NCBI RefSeq assembly: GCF_015706575.1
Contig: NW_024037072.1
Span: 2,919,001 to 2,983,000 of the forward strand
Origin: Patiria miniata
Lineage: Eukaryota; Echinodermata; Asteroidea; Valvatida; Asterinidae
Reading direction: 5' to 3'
DNA: 64,000 bases
Positions within the stretch are counted from its first letter, which is position 1; each line of letters begins with the position of its first letter. Below, one piece after another: positions 15,101-23,724 of this stretch. The notes beneath the pieces are model-generated. The model was not told the origin of the DNA and searched no databases. It saw only the letters and a program-made list of their open reading frames with translations. A program made the translations under genes and the position numbers.

Positions 15101-17548
15101 GGTCCCATTGTGCGCGAAACCGCATGGCAGGGGTTTTGATCTGTGCCGACGGAAGTGTTCTATTGTTTTGCGCTGAGAGATGAAAACCACAAGCAGGTTT
15201 CTTCTGGGATATATTACAGGTGTCAATACTTGCAAACAATAAACACCAGGATAGAAGAGTTCCTGATTAGCAACCGGACCAGCTCCTGGGCCGGTAGCTG
15301 GGACGGTACGAAAGGACTTCTTGGGAGGGGACGAGCTTACCGGGGGGCCCTTTTCATACCGGGCTGAATGGTCAAGGTCCCTTACAAGTCAATCAAAAGT
15401 CAATCACAAGTTAATCACAAGTCAATCACAAGTCAATCACAAGTCAATCACAAGTTAATCACAAGTCAACCAAGTATCAATACCAAAGCAATCACACGTC
15501 TTCACTAGTCAATCACAACACATACGAGTCAATCACAACTTCAACTACAAATCACTCAGAGAGCGCAAACCTCCGCCAAGGCTAAACAATTCCCCGCCAT
15601 ATTGTCAGTACACCCAAATAAAATACTCGCATGGTGAAGAATCCTTTAAAAAAATCCTGGATCCAGACCCAGATCCGTATCACTTCCAAAATCTAATCGA
15701 TTTGTACTTGCAGCAAGGACCACCCCTGAAAAAAAATTTCAAATAAGATTTTGAGTTATCTTATTAACAGACAAACCAACCAACCAACTAACCAAATCTA
15801 ATGAAAACATAACTGCCTCAGTGGAGGTAATAACAAATCAATCACACGTTCTCCAGTCGCAACTCAAGTGATTAACTTTTGGAAATAAGGTGTAACATAC
15901 ATACATTGGTCGTCTCTTTCCTTGAGACCTTGTGATTTGACTTAGGATAGACTTGCAATTTGATTTATGATATGTCTAGCTGTCCATCATTTGTAATTTG
16001 TGAATTTTTTTCGTTTGAAGCAACAAAAGTGCTCAAAATTTAAAGAAGGGTGCTGAACAACTAACCTGATGAAGTTTCAGCTCAGCTTCAGCTGTATATT
16101 TCAAGAAAAACAACATTCTAGGATCTCGATTTCAAATAAAAAGTTGCTGAATCATGTTTTGAATTGGGCCTGAATTCAGCGTCCGAGACATGTTCTCACT
16201 GAGCCAACTGCAGCTACGCGATGTCGCGCACTGATCCGACGAATTGTAGCAACCATGCGTGCGTGTGCGTCGTGTCACCGCTTGCGCGCTTCGCCGAATA
16301 ACAAAACAAACTACTAATTTAAATTTCCTACGGTGCTTCTTTGGAAAGGCCTTCTTTTGTTGATCATTCGTCAAAATGACAGCTTTCCAGAAAGAATAAT
16401 TTCACAGGGAGTTTAGTTCCCTTACTATCTTTCAACCAAGTATGTTTTTCAACAATAATTACGCCAGTTACTTTTTGGATAGCTGCAAATGATGGACTCT
16501 GGCTTTAACTTTAACCCTGCTACAACGTGATTATAAGGGTAGAAAGGAATCTGTGCTTCAGTGTTTACTTGTTATCGTTAAAGCCTTGTTTGTTTTTGTT
16601 TGTTTTTTACTACAACAGGTGGACAACACAATACAAGAAACACAGAACCTTTTATCAACAATTAGTAGAATAGTGCCGCTGAGCTACACGCTGGCAGCGA
16701 AGGTAAGCCTTTAACATAGAATCCTTTAATTTACGGACAGAATGCTGTCGGTTTGGCAAAAAAGCAAAGACATTGATGGAAATCCTTATGGTTGATTTCT
16801 CTCTCGTTACACCTTGCTGAAATGACAGCTCCTTTTTTTCCCCAGACATATTTGACATGACCTTATCCCCAGTACTTGACCTGCCTAGTCCATGGTCCGT
16901 TAGTTCATACATGTAGGTCATATTCAGATGTTTGAATCCAAGGCAGCAACCAGTCTGAAGAAGTGAGTCTGGTACCTTACCTCCCCCAGTCCCTTTTCCT
17001 TACCCATTCTTCAATTCTGTTTCTGCCTCTTTAACATTCTTTCACTCGTGTTTATCTTTGTCCGAATTTGCTGTCCTCGTTTTCATCTTTTTTTCTCTCT
17101 CTCTTTTGGAGAACTTTTCCCTAGCTATATCGCAAATTGCATGTTGCAAATTCACTGACTTATCATGTTTGTGTGCTTGTGTGTTTTTGTCAACCATTCC
17201 ATTTTGAATCAGTAGTTTTCTGGTTTTCTCAGTTCCCATAATTTCTCATTTTTCAAGCTTGATCTCATTCATGCTGTGGGGTGCCATTCGAATGAAGCAT
17301 GCACACTATTGATTTTGTCTGTGTCTGTATTCTATTATTTTTTGGCTAGTCTGGTTCCCTGTCTTCCTAACTGTACAGCCCAACATTGCCCATGTCCTCT
17401 TGCATTAACTTGCAATCTACAAGTTGTCTGTATGCCTGTAAGTTAATGGTCTCTGTTGTTCCCTATACTGCAATCATTTTATCTACTCTTCGTTACCACT
17501 TTCTTCTTCGTACAAATGTAGGATGAGGAAAGCGACACAGAAGAGTAA
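59..17548 (+). CDS. CTNNAL1: Alpha-catulin, C-terminal 518 codons, multi-exon gene (5' end outside window)
   Basis: Twelve exons (59-148, 1152-1328, 1927-2130, 2847-2882, 3054-3299, 4029-4121, 5014-5164, 5975-6012, 12452-12502, 13164-13367, 14444-14623, 16619-16702) join without a frame break to 518 residues, followed by a terminal exon. The order of conserved blocks matches vertebrate alpha-catulin: TCLRHPDC, FTDSAYTSHEHRERI, CRLLGHIAGT, LHPSSKIAKE-like, EQAKIAKLGL, NMSSMAYSMYLFTRGEG. The human protein is about 734 residues, so roughly 215 N-terminal residues lie left of the window. Known for the family: a vinculin/alpha-catenin helical-bundle scaffold linked to RhoGEF signalling and the dystrobrevin complex. 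It is called catulin rather than alpha-catenin because it has the EKQVYLSLPRP linker and lacks the alpha-catenin C-terminus. All junctions but one are phase 0. Confidence 0.92.
1152..1328 (+). CDS. CTNNAL1: alpha-catulin exon b
   Basis: A C-rich pyrimidine tract and ACGGCAG precede the exon; the donor is ATA|GTAAGT. Its 59 codons (phase 0 in and out) begin TCLRHPDCVPAKETRNGVF and end NNALQELI. The CLRHPDC block is conserved across alpha-catenins and catulin. Confidence 0.93.
1927..2130 (+). CDS. CTNNAL1: alpha-catulin exon c
   Basis: 68 codons in phase 0 between CCCAAG and CTG|GTGAGT. The peptide DLVETAKVTQADKSSRDKL...DFTDSAYTSHEHRERIL carries the TDSAYTSHEHRERI signature of catulin. GC content is clearly higher than in the flanking introns. 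Confidence 0.95.
2847..2882 (+). CDS. CTNNAL1: alpha-catulin 36-bp micro-exon
   Basis: TTTTTGTAG|TGG and ACG|GTATTA bound 12 codons (WNTIAVVHLAKT), phase 0 on both sides. The Trp sits where vertebrate catulin has a Trp after LxSV. Because the exon is a multiple of three it could be skipped without shifting frame. Short length and a modest donor make this the least certain internal exon. Confidence 0.6.
3054..3299 (+). CDS. CTNNAL1: alpha-catulin exon e
   Basis: 82 codons, phase 0, acceptor TTTTCAAG, donor GAG|GTATTT. The amphipathic helical sequence MSKTLLDLKKQLQNTALDQA and EHSLKFSEHSEQLQE align in order with the corresponding vertebrate catulin helices. Confidence 0.92.
4029..4121 (+). CDS. 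CTNNAL1: alpha-catulin exon f
   Basis: 31 codons in phase 0, after GTCAACAG and before CAA|GTAAGT. ACRLLGHIAGTAPLAISADY matches the CRLLRHISGT block of vertebrate catulin. Confidence 0.92.
4460..4719. mobile_element. TIR element (CATATGTGATGCG family)
   Basis: The left end CATATGTGATGCGATCAAGC recurs inverted at the right end (4700-4719), and GAGTCGTTTGTCG recurs just inside both ends. It is about 260 bp with no coding capacity, so it is a MITE-like element in the intron before exon g. No other copy was seen. Confidence 0.8.
5014..5164 (+). CDS. CTNNAL1: alpha-catulin exon g
   Basis: 50 codons plus one base (exits in phase 1) between ACCCCAG and ACAA|GTAAGG. It contains HPSSKIAKESLEVFSDTWES, a strongly conserved catulin block, then LVKEINDCCQGKT leading to the linker. 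Confidence 0.95.
5540..5880. repeat. Dispersed repeat, copy 1 (relative at 47690-47900)
   Basis: On the minus strand this shares ACACAGACGCACTA, a TTCCATGAG block and TTTATCTTCAAG in the same order with 47690-47900. Inverted CAAGTTTGCTTGAAG words occur at 5534 and 5713. It is intronic and non-coding. Confidence 0.65.
5975..6012 (+). CDS. CTNNAL1: alpha-catulin linker micro-exon
   Basis: 38 bp between GTTTTCAG and the donor GTGAGT. It restores phase 0 after the only split codon. The peptide (S)EKQVYLSLPRPG corresponds to the GEKYGYLSLPKP linker of vertebrate catulin, so the short exon is secure despite its size. Confidence 0.88.
6613..6971. mobile_element. MITE family 1 (TTAGGCC / GGTCTCTGGTCA), copy a
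   Basis: The ends read TAAGGCCC, an A-run, then TCGGTCTCTGGTCAG, with the inverse at the right (CTGACCAGAGACCGA, a T-run, GGCCTA). The internal GGTGTCC and CTTGGTGC words are repeated. Related copies lie at 35070, 44478 and (diverged) 29194. Confidence 0.88.
6972..8140. other. Intron segment: T-rich, nothing notable
   Basis: T-rich intron sequence with several homopolymer T tracts between 6990 and 7320. No exon or repeat unit was recognised. Confidence 0.4.
8141..8382. mobile_element. Near-palindromic foldback element (GGGCCCAAATTCACG ends)
   Basis: Arms of about 95 bp pair almost perfectly: GCTAAGCACAA, TTTGCTTAGCACAAA, GTCTGGCTTATAAAAGCAGG and the ends GGGCCCAAATTCACG / CGTGAAATTGGCCCC. 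The short central loop is about 50 bp. Non-coding. Confidence 0.85.
8418..8585 (+). repeat. Dispersed repeat, uninterrupted copy (relative at 18213-18545)
   Basis: The words CTACCTGGGTAGA, GGACCTGTGTAGAAGC, AGTGTGAAAGGGGTTCCCAA and GGGTCCAAC occur in the same order on the minus strand at 18545-18213, where another element splits the repeat. Confidence 0.6.
8606..8816. mobile_element. MITE family 2 (GACGCCACTTT), copy a
   Basis: TIRs of the form GGAAAGAGTGTTGTATCCTG and inverted CAGGATGCAACATTCTC flank an interior that contains CAAAGTCTATGGAGAGTC and TCTCAGTCCCAGATTCATG. Copies at 27447 and 60035 share this interior. Confidence 0.85.
10148..10510. mobile_element. Inverted-repeat element with 65-bp arms
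   Basis: CAATTCGGGCGATTCACAAT, CCACCAAGAGTTTGCC and CCATTTTTC at 10148-10215 recur inverted at 10446-10510 with few mismatches. The roughly 230-bp spacer is non-coding. Confidence 0.8.
10720..11085 (-). mobile_element. tRNA-derived SINE
   Basis: On the minus strand a tRNA-like head (GGCCTAGCGGTTAAGAGCAT A-box; GTGGGTTCAAGCC B-box) lies near 11085-10985. It is followed by a conserved body (GTGCCTTGC, GACGTTAAGCCGTAGGTCCC) and a run of GGTTCTT/AAGAACC words at the tail. The long variable arm suggests a Ser/Leu-type tRNA ancestor. It is not a functional tRNA. Confidence 0.75.
11100..12451. other. Intron segment before exon i
   Basis: Between 11380 and 11480 there are loose GTGACATGA/CTTGTGA words like those of the 11-bp satellite. 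At 11940-12105 a CG-containing block (TCATACATCACGCAAATGGG) resembles blocks near 17800 and 35800. No exon was recognised. Confidence 0.35.
12452..12502 (+). CDS. CTNNAL1: alpha-catulin exon i (linker)
   Basis: 17 codons (KHGSTPKSIKPAKLDAE) between CATATCTCAG and GAG|GTAAGT. It is a basic, disordered linker that matches the Lys/Ser/Pro-rich stretch just before EEQAKIAKLGL in vertebrate catulin. It follows a 6.4-kb intron, the longest in this gene here. Confidence 0.85.
13164..13367 (+). CDS. CTNNAL1: alpha-catulin exon j
   Basis: 68 codons, phase 0. EQAKIAKLGLEMKLMTSEL, then NMSSMAYSMYLFTRGEG and LKTTQDLFKQAE. The FTRGEG/LKTTQDL motif is the hallmark of the C-terminal vinculin-family bundle. 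Acceptor TTACTTACAG, donor GAG|GTAACC. Confidence 0.96.
13841..14034. mobile_element. Short TIR element
   Basis: TTGTACAACGCTGAATAAC and CGTTATCTGATCGGT at the left are inverted at the right as CCAATCAGATAACG and TTATTCAGGTGTTGTATAA. It is about 194 bp, non-coding, in the intron after exon j. Confidence 0.75.
14165..14310 (-). mobile_element. tRNA-derived SINE (GGTCGAG family), copy 1
   Basis: The minus strand has a tRNA-like head with GGTGGTCGAGTGGTAAGAC and the B-box GTGGGTTCGAGTCCCAC. The tail shares TATAAACACT and TATACTCA words with the copy at 43530-43670. It is probably no longer a functional tRNA. Confidence 0.75.
14444..14623 (+). CDS. CTNNAL1: alpha-catulin exon k
   Basis: 60 codons, phase 0, between ACCCTCAG and AAG|GTAAAT. 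Starts YFGEEGNKLFRSLKQFAAQV; ends FITKSPTMGKVATFNK. The 11-bp satellite begins about 20 bp after its donor. Confidence 0.93.
14640..14868. repeat. Degenerate 11-bp satellite AAGTCAATCAC, left part
   Basis: Imperfect tandem copies of AATCACAAGTC, with variants CTATCGCAAGTC and AACCACAAGTC, begin shortly after the exon k donor. The array resumes at 15382 after an inserted element. Confidence 0.85.
14869..15381. mobile_element. TIR element inserted in the satellite
   Basis: The ends GGGACCGTGACCATTCAGCC and (inverse) GGCTGAATGGTCAAGGTCCC extend into GGTATGAAAAGGGCCCCCCG, giving TIRs of about 45 bp. It is flanked by TTA on both sides, a possible 3-bp target duplication. 513 bp, GC-rich, no credible ORF. 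Confidence 0.88.
15382..15560. repeat. 11-bp satellite AAGTCAATCAC, right part
   Basis: The cleanest array is at 15395-15475 with consecutive AAGTCAATCAC units and one-base variants, then decays. Scattered units persist to about 15860. Confidence 0.85.
15861..16618. other. Intron before last common exon; CpG-rich patch
   Basis: A CpG-dense patch lies at about 16185-16300 (CTACGCGATGTCGCGCAC, CGCTTGCGCGCTTCGCC) in otherwise AT-rich intron. No splice-flanked ORF was seen in it; it may be an old transposon. Confidence 0.35.
16619..16702 (+). CDS. CTNNAL1: alpha-catulin last common exon
   Basis: 28 codons from CTACAACAG to AAG|GTAAGC, phase 0 in and out. VDNTIQETQNLLSTISRIV...LAAK aligns with the final shared helix of vertebrate catulin, after which vertebrates also switch to a divergent short tail. 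Confidence 0.92.
17522..17548 (+). CDS. CTNNAL1: alpha-catulin terminal exon 1 (tail DEESDTEE)
   Basis: The acceptor ACAAATGTAG is followed in phase 0 by DEESDTEE and TAA. This is the shortest and first of three candidate tails. The acidic tail contains a casein-kinase-2-like SDTEE site. A long pyrimidine tract (TTTCTTCTTC) supports the acceptor. It is the most proximal in-frame ending. Confidence 0.65.
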   Translation, partial: DEESDTEE

Positions 17549-18212
17549 TTGAAAAAATAAGGGATGGTAGCCCTCCCGTTTCTTTTGTGACGTGTTGTTG
17601 TAAAGTCCCTGCCTTGCCACACCCCTACCAGGCTCATCATCATTCTCTTCAGCTCATCTCTCAGACCTTGAACTATTTCTTAATCTTTCTTTTTAATCTT
17701 AACCCATGACACCTGTATTTACTTATTTTCCTCTTGGGCATAGCATGCTGATTTTAAAGATTTGTTTGTTTTTGAGCTAACAAACTTTGGAAGCTCTTAA
17801 GGCCCATTTATACTCGGTGCGAACGCAAACGTGACTTTGTGACATAACAGCAAATATTCACGCTGCAAATTCGCAGAAGTTGAACTCATTTCAACTCGGG
17901 TAAATTCCACAGCAAATCTTTCATCCAATTTACTCTGCAGTCAGTAGTGTGCGAGGGGTTCCCGACATTCCTGTTTTGAACCCGGGTCCAACGCAGAGAT
18001 TTGGGATAATGAAAGAATTGCTGTGCTGTACTCCTCTTGCATTTCTTAACCTGTACCTGCTTTCCTAGATGTTAACGCTGTCTTGTGTATTCCTCCATCA
18101 TTTTTCCGCTTGCATTCTGCCATCAGTTGTACGCCCTTCTATTTGTCAATCTGTCTCTCTCAAGAACTTTTGTATGCATTGCAGTTGCAAAACACACTAA
18201 AGGGCTTTTCAC

Positions 18213-18545
18213 AATACCCAAAATCTCCGTGTTGGACCAGAGTCCAGTACGGAGAGTTTGGGAACCCCTCTTACACTAGCAAGAAGCCATGTCCGAGGCC
18301 AAGGCAACGGCCAGAGATAACACATGCACCTATGGAAGCCACTGGCTAGTGGCTGCAGCCATTTCCCATAGACTCATGTGTTATTGTCGGCTGTAGCCAG
18401 TGATTCGGACACGGCCCAACTCTGCTTCTACATGGGTCCGGTGCTCTACACGGGGAGGCTCTTCCTGGGTAGAAAATCCAAACTATACAGCTGACCCGTG
18501 TAGACACTGGTGTAAGTGGGATTGGTCTCCCTTGCTTACCCATTT
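18213..18545 (-). repeat. Dispersed repeat interrupted by a TIR element
   Basis: On the minus strand, CTACACGGGTCAGCTGTA, GGACCCATGTAGAAGC and AGAGGGGTTCCCAAA match the uninterrupted copy at 8418-8585. The interruption is the element at 18285-18416. Confidence 0.6.
18285..18416. mobile_element. Palindromic element (GGCCGTGTCCGAATCAC), copy 1
   Basis: The two halves pair: GCCATGTCCGAGGCCAAGG, GAGATAACACATG and CTATGGAAGCCACTGGCTAG against their complements on the other side. The size is about 132 bp. A relative is at 31116-31240. Confidence 0.75.
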
Positions 18546-19072
18546 CTGATGGGTCCCGGTTCTGCTTACTGTGGACCCTTGTGAATTTCCAAAAAGTAGG
18601 CTAGACGATTGTATAAACAGGGCATATTGGGCAGAGTATGCTCAGTTTTGGAGTACAAAAAAATTCAGTTCATATCTATGATTCAGGGTTATAGCCTGAT
18701 TAATTTGCAAACAATTTTCAGTCAAGAATTTGTATGCATAACGTTACCGTCTCCTTGGTTAACAAAAATAAAGTAAAACACCAGACAAAATCAAGGATTT
18801 CCCTCTTCTAATCTGTGCATGATGTATCCTATCCGGCTGTCTTTCAGCAAAAGTATGTCATTAATTGCCAAACACCTGTCTCCCCTAATTCATTCATCTT
18901 TTTTTATGGTACTTGCTCATTTCACTCTTTGTCCTCTTGTCTAGTTTATTTTAATCAATTCATCCTAATCTCTTTCATCCCCCATTTCTCCTTCCAACTC
19001 TCCCCCATCCCCACAAATAAAAAACTCTCACTCTCTCTTGACAACCCTTCTCAAAACTCTAACCTCGGGAAG

Positions 19073-19234
19073 ACCCCAACTCCACCACCGACCTCCAACT
19101 CTTTTGATCCCTGGTGTTCCAAACCCCTTCACGGTCAGCCGAAACCCGCGCCGCCGACACCCTCCGGCCTTCAAAACGAGGACAGGGGCGACCACAAAAC
19201 GGATGCCTACAACGCGGCGTACAGTGTCAAGTGA
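19073..19234 (+). CDS. CTNNAL1: alpha-catulin candidate terminal exon 2 (proline-rich tail)
   Basis: Two possible acceptors (CTCGGGAAG before 19073 and CACGGTCAG before 19139) enter the same frame in phase 0. From 19139 the tail is PKPAPPTPSGLQNEDRGDHK...NAAYSVK followed by TGA (31 codons); from 19073 it has 22 more residues starting TPTPPPTSNS. This is a GC- and CpG-rich island in an AT-rich region, with a CT-rich tract upstream. The same DNA is also open in a second frame rich in Arg, so the frame depends on splicing. A GTGAGG donor overlapping the stop could make it an internal exon instead. Confidence 0.45.
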   Translation, partial: TPTPPPTSNSFDPWCSKPLHGQPKPAPPTPSGLQNEDRGDHKTDAYNAAYSVK

Positions 19235-21450
19235 GGTTGGTTCTCGCAAGTCGCTTGTCATCCTCACACACAAATCACACCAGTAATCAGTTGTAGCCGT
19301 AGAAGGCGTTTTTTTTTTTTTTTTTTGATTACTTTTCTCTTCTCAAGTTATTTCGTTCACGCTCTAGATTTAGAGCAAATTTCTTTTGCCTTTTCTTTTT
19401 CTTTTGGTCTTTTGATTTCCTGTCTTTATTTCTTTGTTTTTTTACAGGGATGATACTTTTTCCGATTCTTGATGACAAATAATTCCATACTTTTATCACT
19501 CTCTTGATTTAAGAAAATTAGAGTGCCTAACATTTCAATACTGGCAGGAACTTTGTCAAACCAAAACAACTTATTTATCCATATTCTTTCTCTTAATCTG
19601 TGAGATGCTAGAATTACTCTTGGCAGACATTGTGTATTTTTCCCCCCAATATTTTTAAAACCTGTTAAAGAGAAAAAAAACTGAAACCATTGCAGATTTA
19701 CTGTAACTTCATGTAATAAGTAAGGAAAAGTTTGTGGGTTAGGAAAAGTTTTCTGATTACGAAAGGAGATATTTGAAATGCAATGGTTGAATGGGTGAGA
19801 ACATTCTGCAAAACATTTTTTTGTAATTTTCTGTTGTGATCTTAAGACTAAATTAAATAAGTTTTTTTATATTTTTTTAATTAGGGTTTTACTGGAGTAT
19901 CATCCCTGATTTGAATACGTAACAAAAGTGTTGCTTTCCTTTGAGCACAGAAATATTGCCTGAACATGTACTTCAAATATTTTGTGTTAAAATTCACACT
20001 TTTCTTTTACACGATTTCATTTTTCTGTTTTTTTAATATGCTACTCTGTTTCAGCCAGAGTTTTCTATTGTAGAGCAAGATTATGTCCCCAGAAGGGGAA
20101 ATTAAAAGTATAGCTGCTTCTTTTCTATTCTGAATTTTTTTTCAGATGTTATTTTACTTTCATTGATAGACGTGGTGTGGTCCAAAAAAATTCTCTTTGA
20201 GTGGCATCTACTCTTAAATATAAATCATTGAAAAGTTGTTATTTTCAATTTATTTTAGCTGTGTTGAATGATATACAGACAAGATATTTCGATTTCTTTC
20301 TGTTAACCATTACCCTCCAGGGTATTTTGGCTAGAAACCCTGCCAAACACAGCAACATACAACACTTGTCTAAGTGGCAAGCTTACTCAGTGCACAAATG
20401 GTGCAGAATATTCATCAGGCCAAAAGTCTCAAGGCCAGGATTAGCTCTGCACTGCTGTTGATAGCTGAATACATCAAAGTGCACCAGACTTTTCCACCTG
20501 ATGCACTGTGTTGCGTCTGGCTGAAATCCTACCTTATTTCCAGATTAAATCGCAATGACTCTCCTGTACATGTTACAGGTAGGGTGCCCCCTAGGTTAAG
20601 ATAATTACTTTTGCAACTTAAGTTTGGAAAAGATGTTGTGTAATGGATACAATTACAACAGGAGATTTGCAGAGACAAAATTGTAGAAGTCTTTACAAAA
20701 ATACCACTCTCATTTTTCCTAGTAATTTCAGAGTGACCGAAATATGCACTGACCTGTACGATGTGTTCCGTATTTCATTAAAATTCTAAAAATATCTTTC
20801 TCTGGACTCTGTCCCTTACAAAGCATTGTGTTGTTCAACTTTAAGGGGAAGATACAACATTTGCAAACATCTAAAAACAAAATGATCAAATTATCACGAA
20901 ATATCTTACTGGATTGTTAGGGAGTGACAGTCTAAAGCACCCTGTAAAATTGTGGCTCCTGGTGTGCTGACATTTTTAAGAAAAATTGTGTTTTTCCAAC
21001 ACTGGTCGGTCGACTAGCATTGGAGAAAATTGACGTTTTTCAAAAAATGCTCTTAATTTTTCATTATTATTTCCGCATTTTCTTTGCAATCGATTACACA
21101 CTTGTGAAGGGGTACAAGCCTGCCGGACTGATTCTCTGGCCTTACAATTCCCCAAAGTCGACAAACTGCTCCGTTTCATCTTAAGTCGGGTCAGGGAACC
21201 AGACTTAAAGAACGTGATGTTTTTCCTGGTTTTTCCAGCATCTTTAAGCCCAAAACGTGAAACAAGTCAGTTTAACAATGTTTGCTGTAATATTCTACTC
21301 CCCCAAATCCATTTACGACTGAAAATTGCAGCACGAGCAAATGTTGTACATTCCCTTTAATATTTTCTTTGAACAAAATTCTAGTATTGTGCATTTATCA
21401 TATGTACATGTATATGTGTCTGAACATGTACGTGTACAATATATCCTTCT

Positions 21451-21705
21451 GGGTCATTCTATAAATTTGGGGTCCACTTTTTTCCCCTCCCTGTTACATC
21501 TGACATCTATGATTGTATAATTCTGATGCACTCCTTAATGCAGTCATCCTCCAAGAGTGATTATGAATAGCAAACTACCTACCCAACAAATAAACAATCA
21601 TTTGAAGTCATTCTTAATGATGCTTGAATGGCAAATTACAAAGTACCAAGGTAACAGGGACGGGAAAAATGTCACACTTTGGACCCCAAATTTATAGAAT
21701 GACCC
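21451..21705. mobile_element. TIR element (GGGTCATTCTATAAATTTGG)
   Basis: A perfect TIR of about 25 bp begins GGGTCATTCTATAAATTTGG and continues GGTCC; the inner parts (TCCCTGTTAC) also pair. TTCT flanks both ends, a possible 4-bp target duplication. Confidence 0.85.
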
Positions 21706-21776
21706 TTCTTTTAAAATGGAAACATCTGTTGGTCCCAGAATGCCAGCCTAGTGTGTACTTTGCACCTATCTCAGTG

Positions 21777-21803
21777 ACCGACTGACTGACTGACTGACTG
21801 ACT
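21777..21803. repeat. (GACT)n microsatellite
   Basis: About six tandem GACT/TGAC units. Confidence 0.9.
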
Positions 21804-23035
21804 CACCTGTGACTTACATGTAGTCTTACAGAGCCGGGCAGTGCTATTGTATGGGATTACCCAACACACCAATGAATGAGATAAACCCTGCAAACTGTGT
21901 AGAACACATGCATGAAGAGAATTCCAGTGAATAGCCCTTCTGAATCAATTGAGGAGAATCTTGTGCGCTCTGAGACCAGCTTTATTAGGCTTGCCTCACA
22001 TTGTTTATGTCGTCATTATCTAAATTACATGTCATTGTCCATTGTAAAAGGGATGCAGCGAGTTTGGAAGGCTTGTTACGAGTCTACATACTCAAGGCCT
22101 TTCTGCCTGCCACCACGATCATGGAAAACGTAAAGGAAATTCAATCTTAATTGTTGTAAACTAATAAGAAAGATGCAAAGAATTCAGTTACCTGTGGTCC
22201 ACAGATACCGTCGAATCTTCATATTTTCACCAAATGCACAATTACCAACAAACTTCAGACTAATACCTTTTCAAATGTAATCGTTTTTCTTTCTTTATCA
22301 AAATTTGTTAAAAATTTCACACCAAGTTGTATTTCATCTCTGAAATGTTTTATATGAATTTTTCACCTGCAGCACATTTTCATTTTATTACTAACTGTCA
22401 TGATATTTTTTTGAGACTTTGTCAATTCTTTGTTGTGAATATATTTACTTTTTTACTTTTTTTTAAATTCTTTTAACTCACAGCACACTTTTTATGTTTT
22501 GAATTTTTGTCCTCTTCATAAAAGTATGACCCCACCCCGTAATTTACAGACTGTTTTCAAAAGAAAACTGGTGATTTTTTAAAATAAATGGTTTGAAGCT
22601 GTTGTGGCTTTCAACAGTGATACCTCTATGCTTTAGCAGAAGTGTCCGTATTTTCCTAAAGCCCTACATTTTCTGCATCTCCTGAGATAAGAAATTCAAG
22701 TTGACTTGTGGATTACCAAATACTTGCGTATCTAAAATATGATGACATCTATGCGTTTCCGGAAGTGTACTTCTCAATGTGCTAATGCATTAGTTTTTGC
22801 AGTTAAACTTCAGGTATTTTACAGTTGTAAATAACAGACACAACTGATAAGCACTTTAAGAGGAATCTTTCCAAATAGAAATGAATGCTTCAAGAAGTAA
22901 GACTTTTAGAATGTGTTCAGATTTCTCTTTGAACATGATTGTAAATTGCAATGGTAAAAAAATCAACAGTTGGATAACAATGGGGAATGTTTTTGTCACA
23001 GTTTACAAGGTCTATTGTTTTCCCTCTGTCTTCAG

Positions 23036-23203
23036 TTCCAGATCCTATCACCAGTATCACCGGTCCATCGGTGGCGAACAGCGCCCCCTACCATGGACTA
23101 TCGGTACAACAGTTACGAGGACAGCGACTCCATTGCCAGCTCCAGCAGCAGCCGATCAGACCGCTCCCCGCTACGCGGAAGCACGGAAAAAATCCTCTAT
23201 TGA
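23036..23203 (+). CDS. CTNNAL1: alpha-catulin candidate terminal exon 3 (Ser-rich tail)
   Basis: TTTTCCCTCTGTCTTCAG is a strong pyrimidine tract and acceptor. Phase 0 gives 55 codons, FQILSPVSPVHRW...MDYRYNSYEDSDSIASSSSS...GSTEKILY, then TGA. Composition (acidic, then serine-rich) and GC content are coding-like. All three frames are open for much of the exon; I prefer this one because it follows from the phase-0 donor at 16702 and ends cleanly. It lies 6.3 kb past the last common exon. Confidence 0.5.
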   Translation, partial: FQILSPVSPVHRWRTAPPTMDYRYNSYEDSDSIASSSSSRSDRSPLRGSTEKILY

Positions 23204-23724
23204 CCGGCAACACCCGGAAGTTCCGGGATAAAAATCCTAAACGCTCTCCGTATGAAAGACTTCCAGAATTACATGTTTGCCTGGACTCTGGGCTTGATCC
23301 TGTATGGAAACCAAGGCCATAGAGTGAGTGATTCCTGCAGGAAAATCCCATGTTATTCCATGTCAATCCATGTGGAATGACTTGCACGTACCATGGCATG
23401 ATTCCAGTGTGGAAAAATTCCAACTTTTCTGGAGAGAATTTCCAGCGTCCAGCTCGAAGTACTCTGTGTACCATTGAAGTACTTCAATGTGCAAGCCCTT
23501 ACAACATAAACTGAGCATCAGCCGTACGTGGGATCACTTTGGAGATATGAATATATCATTGCTTAATTGTATCATTATTTAAAATATACTAAAAAATATA
23601 TAAAAACACTATTGCAAAGCAAGAAATGACTTGAGAAAAAAAACCCCAGCATTTCAATTTTGTTATTTAGTAACTCTACGATTGTGCTAAAGAATATGTA
23701 TCCCCCGAAACAAGCCCCTTAGGA

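Larger units (their letters stand above)
19235..23035. other. Intron between candidate terminal exons 2 and 3
   Basis: AT-rich sequence that holds the TIR element at 21451 and a (GACT)n microsatellite at 21777. No exon, RNA gene or strong polyadenylation context was recognised. Confidence 0.35.

Noticed and set aside
18815..19072. N-terminal part of the 139-codon ORF ending at 19234
   Set aside because: Upstream of 19073 the sequence is pyrimidine-rich and reads as an intron with a branch/acceptor region, not as coding sequence.
22881..23322. The other two open frames over the 23036 exon
   Set aside because: They need a different incoming phase from the donor at 16702 and have Arg/Pro/Gln-rich composition typical of out-of-frame translation of serine- and acid-rich coding sequence.
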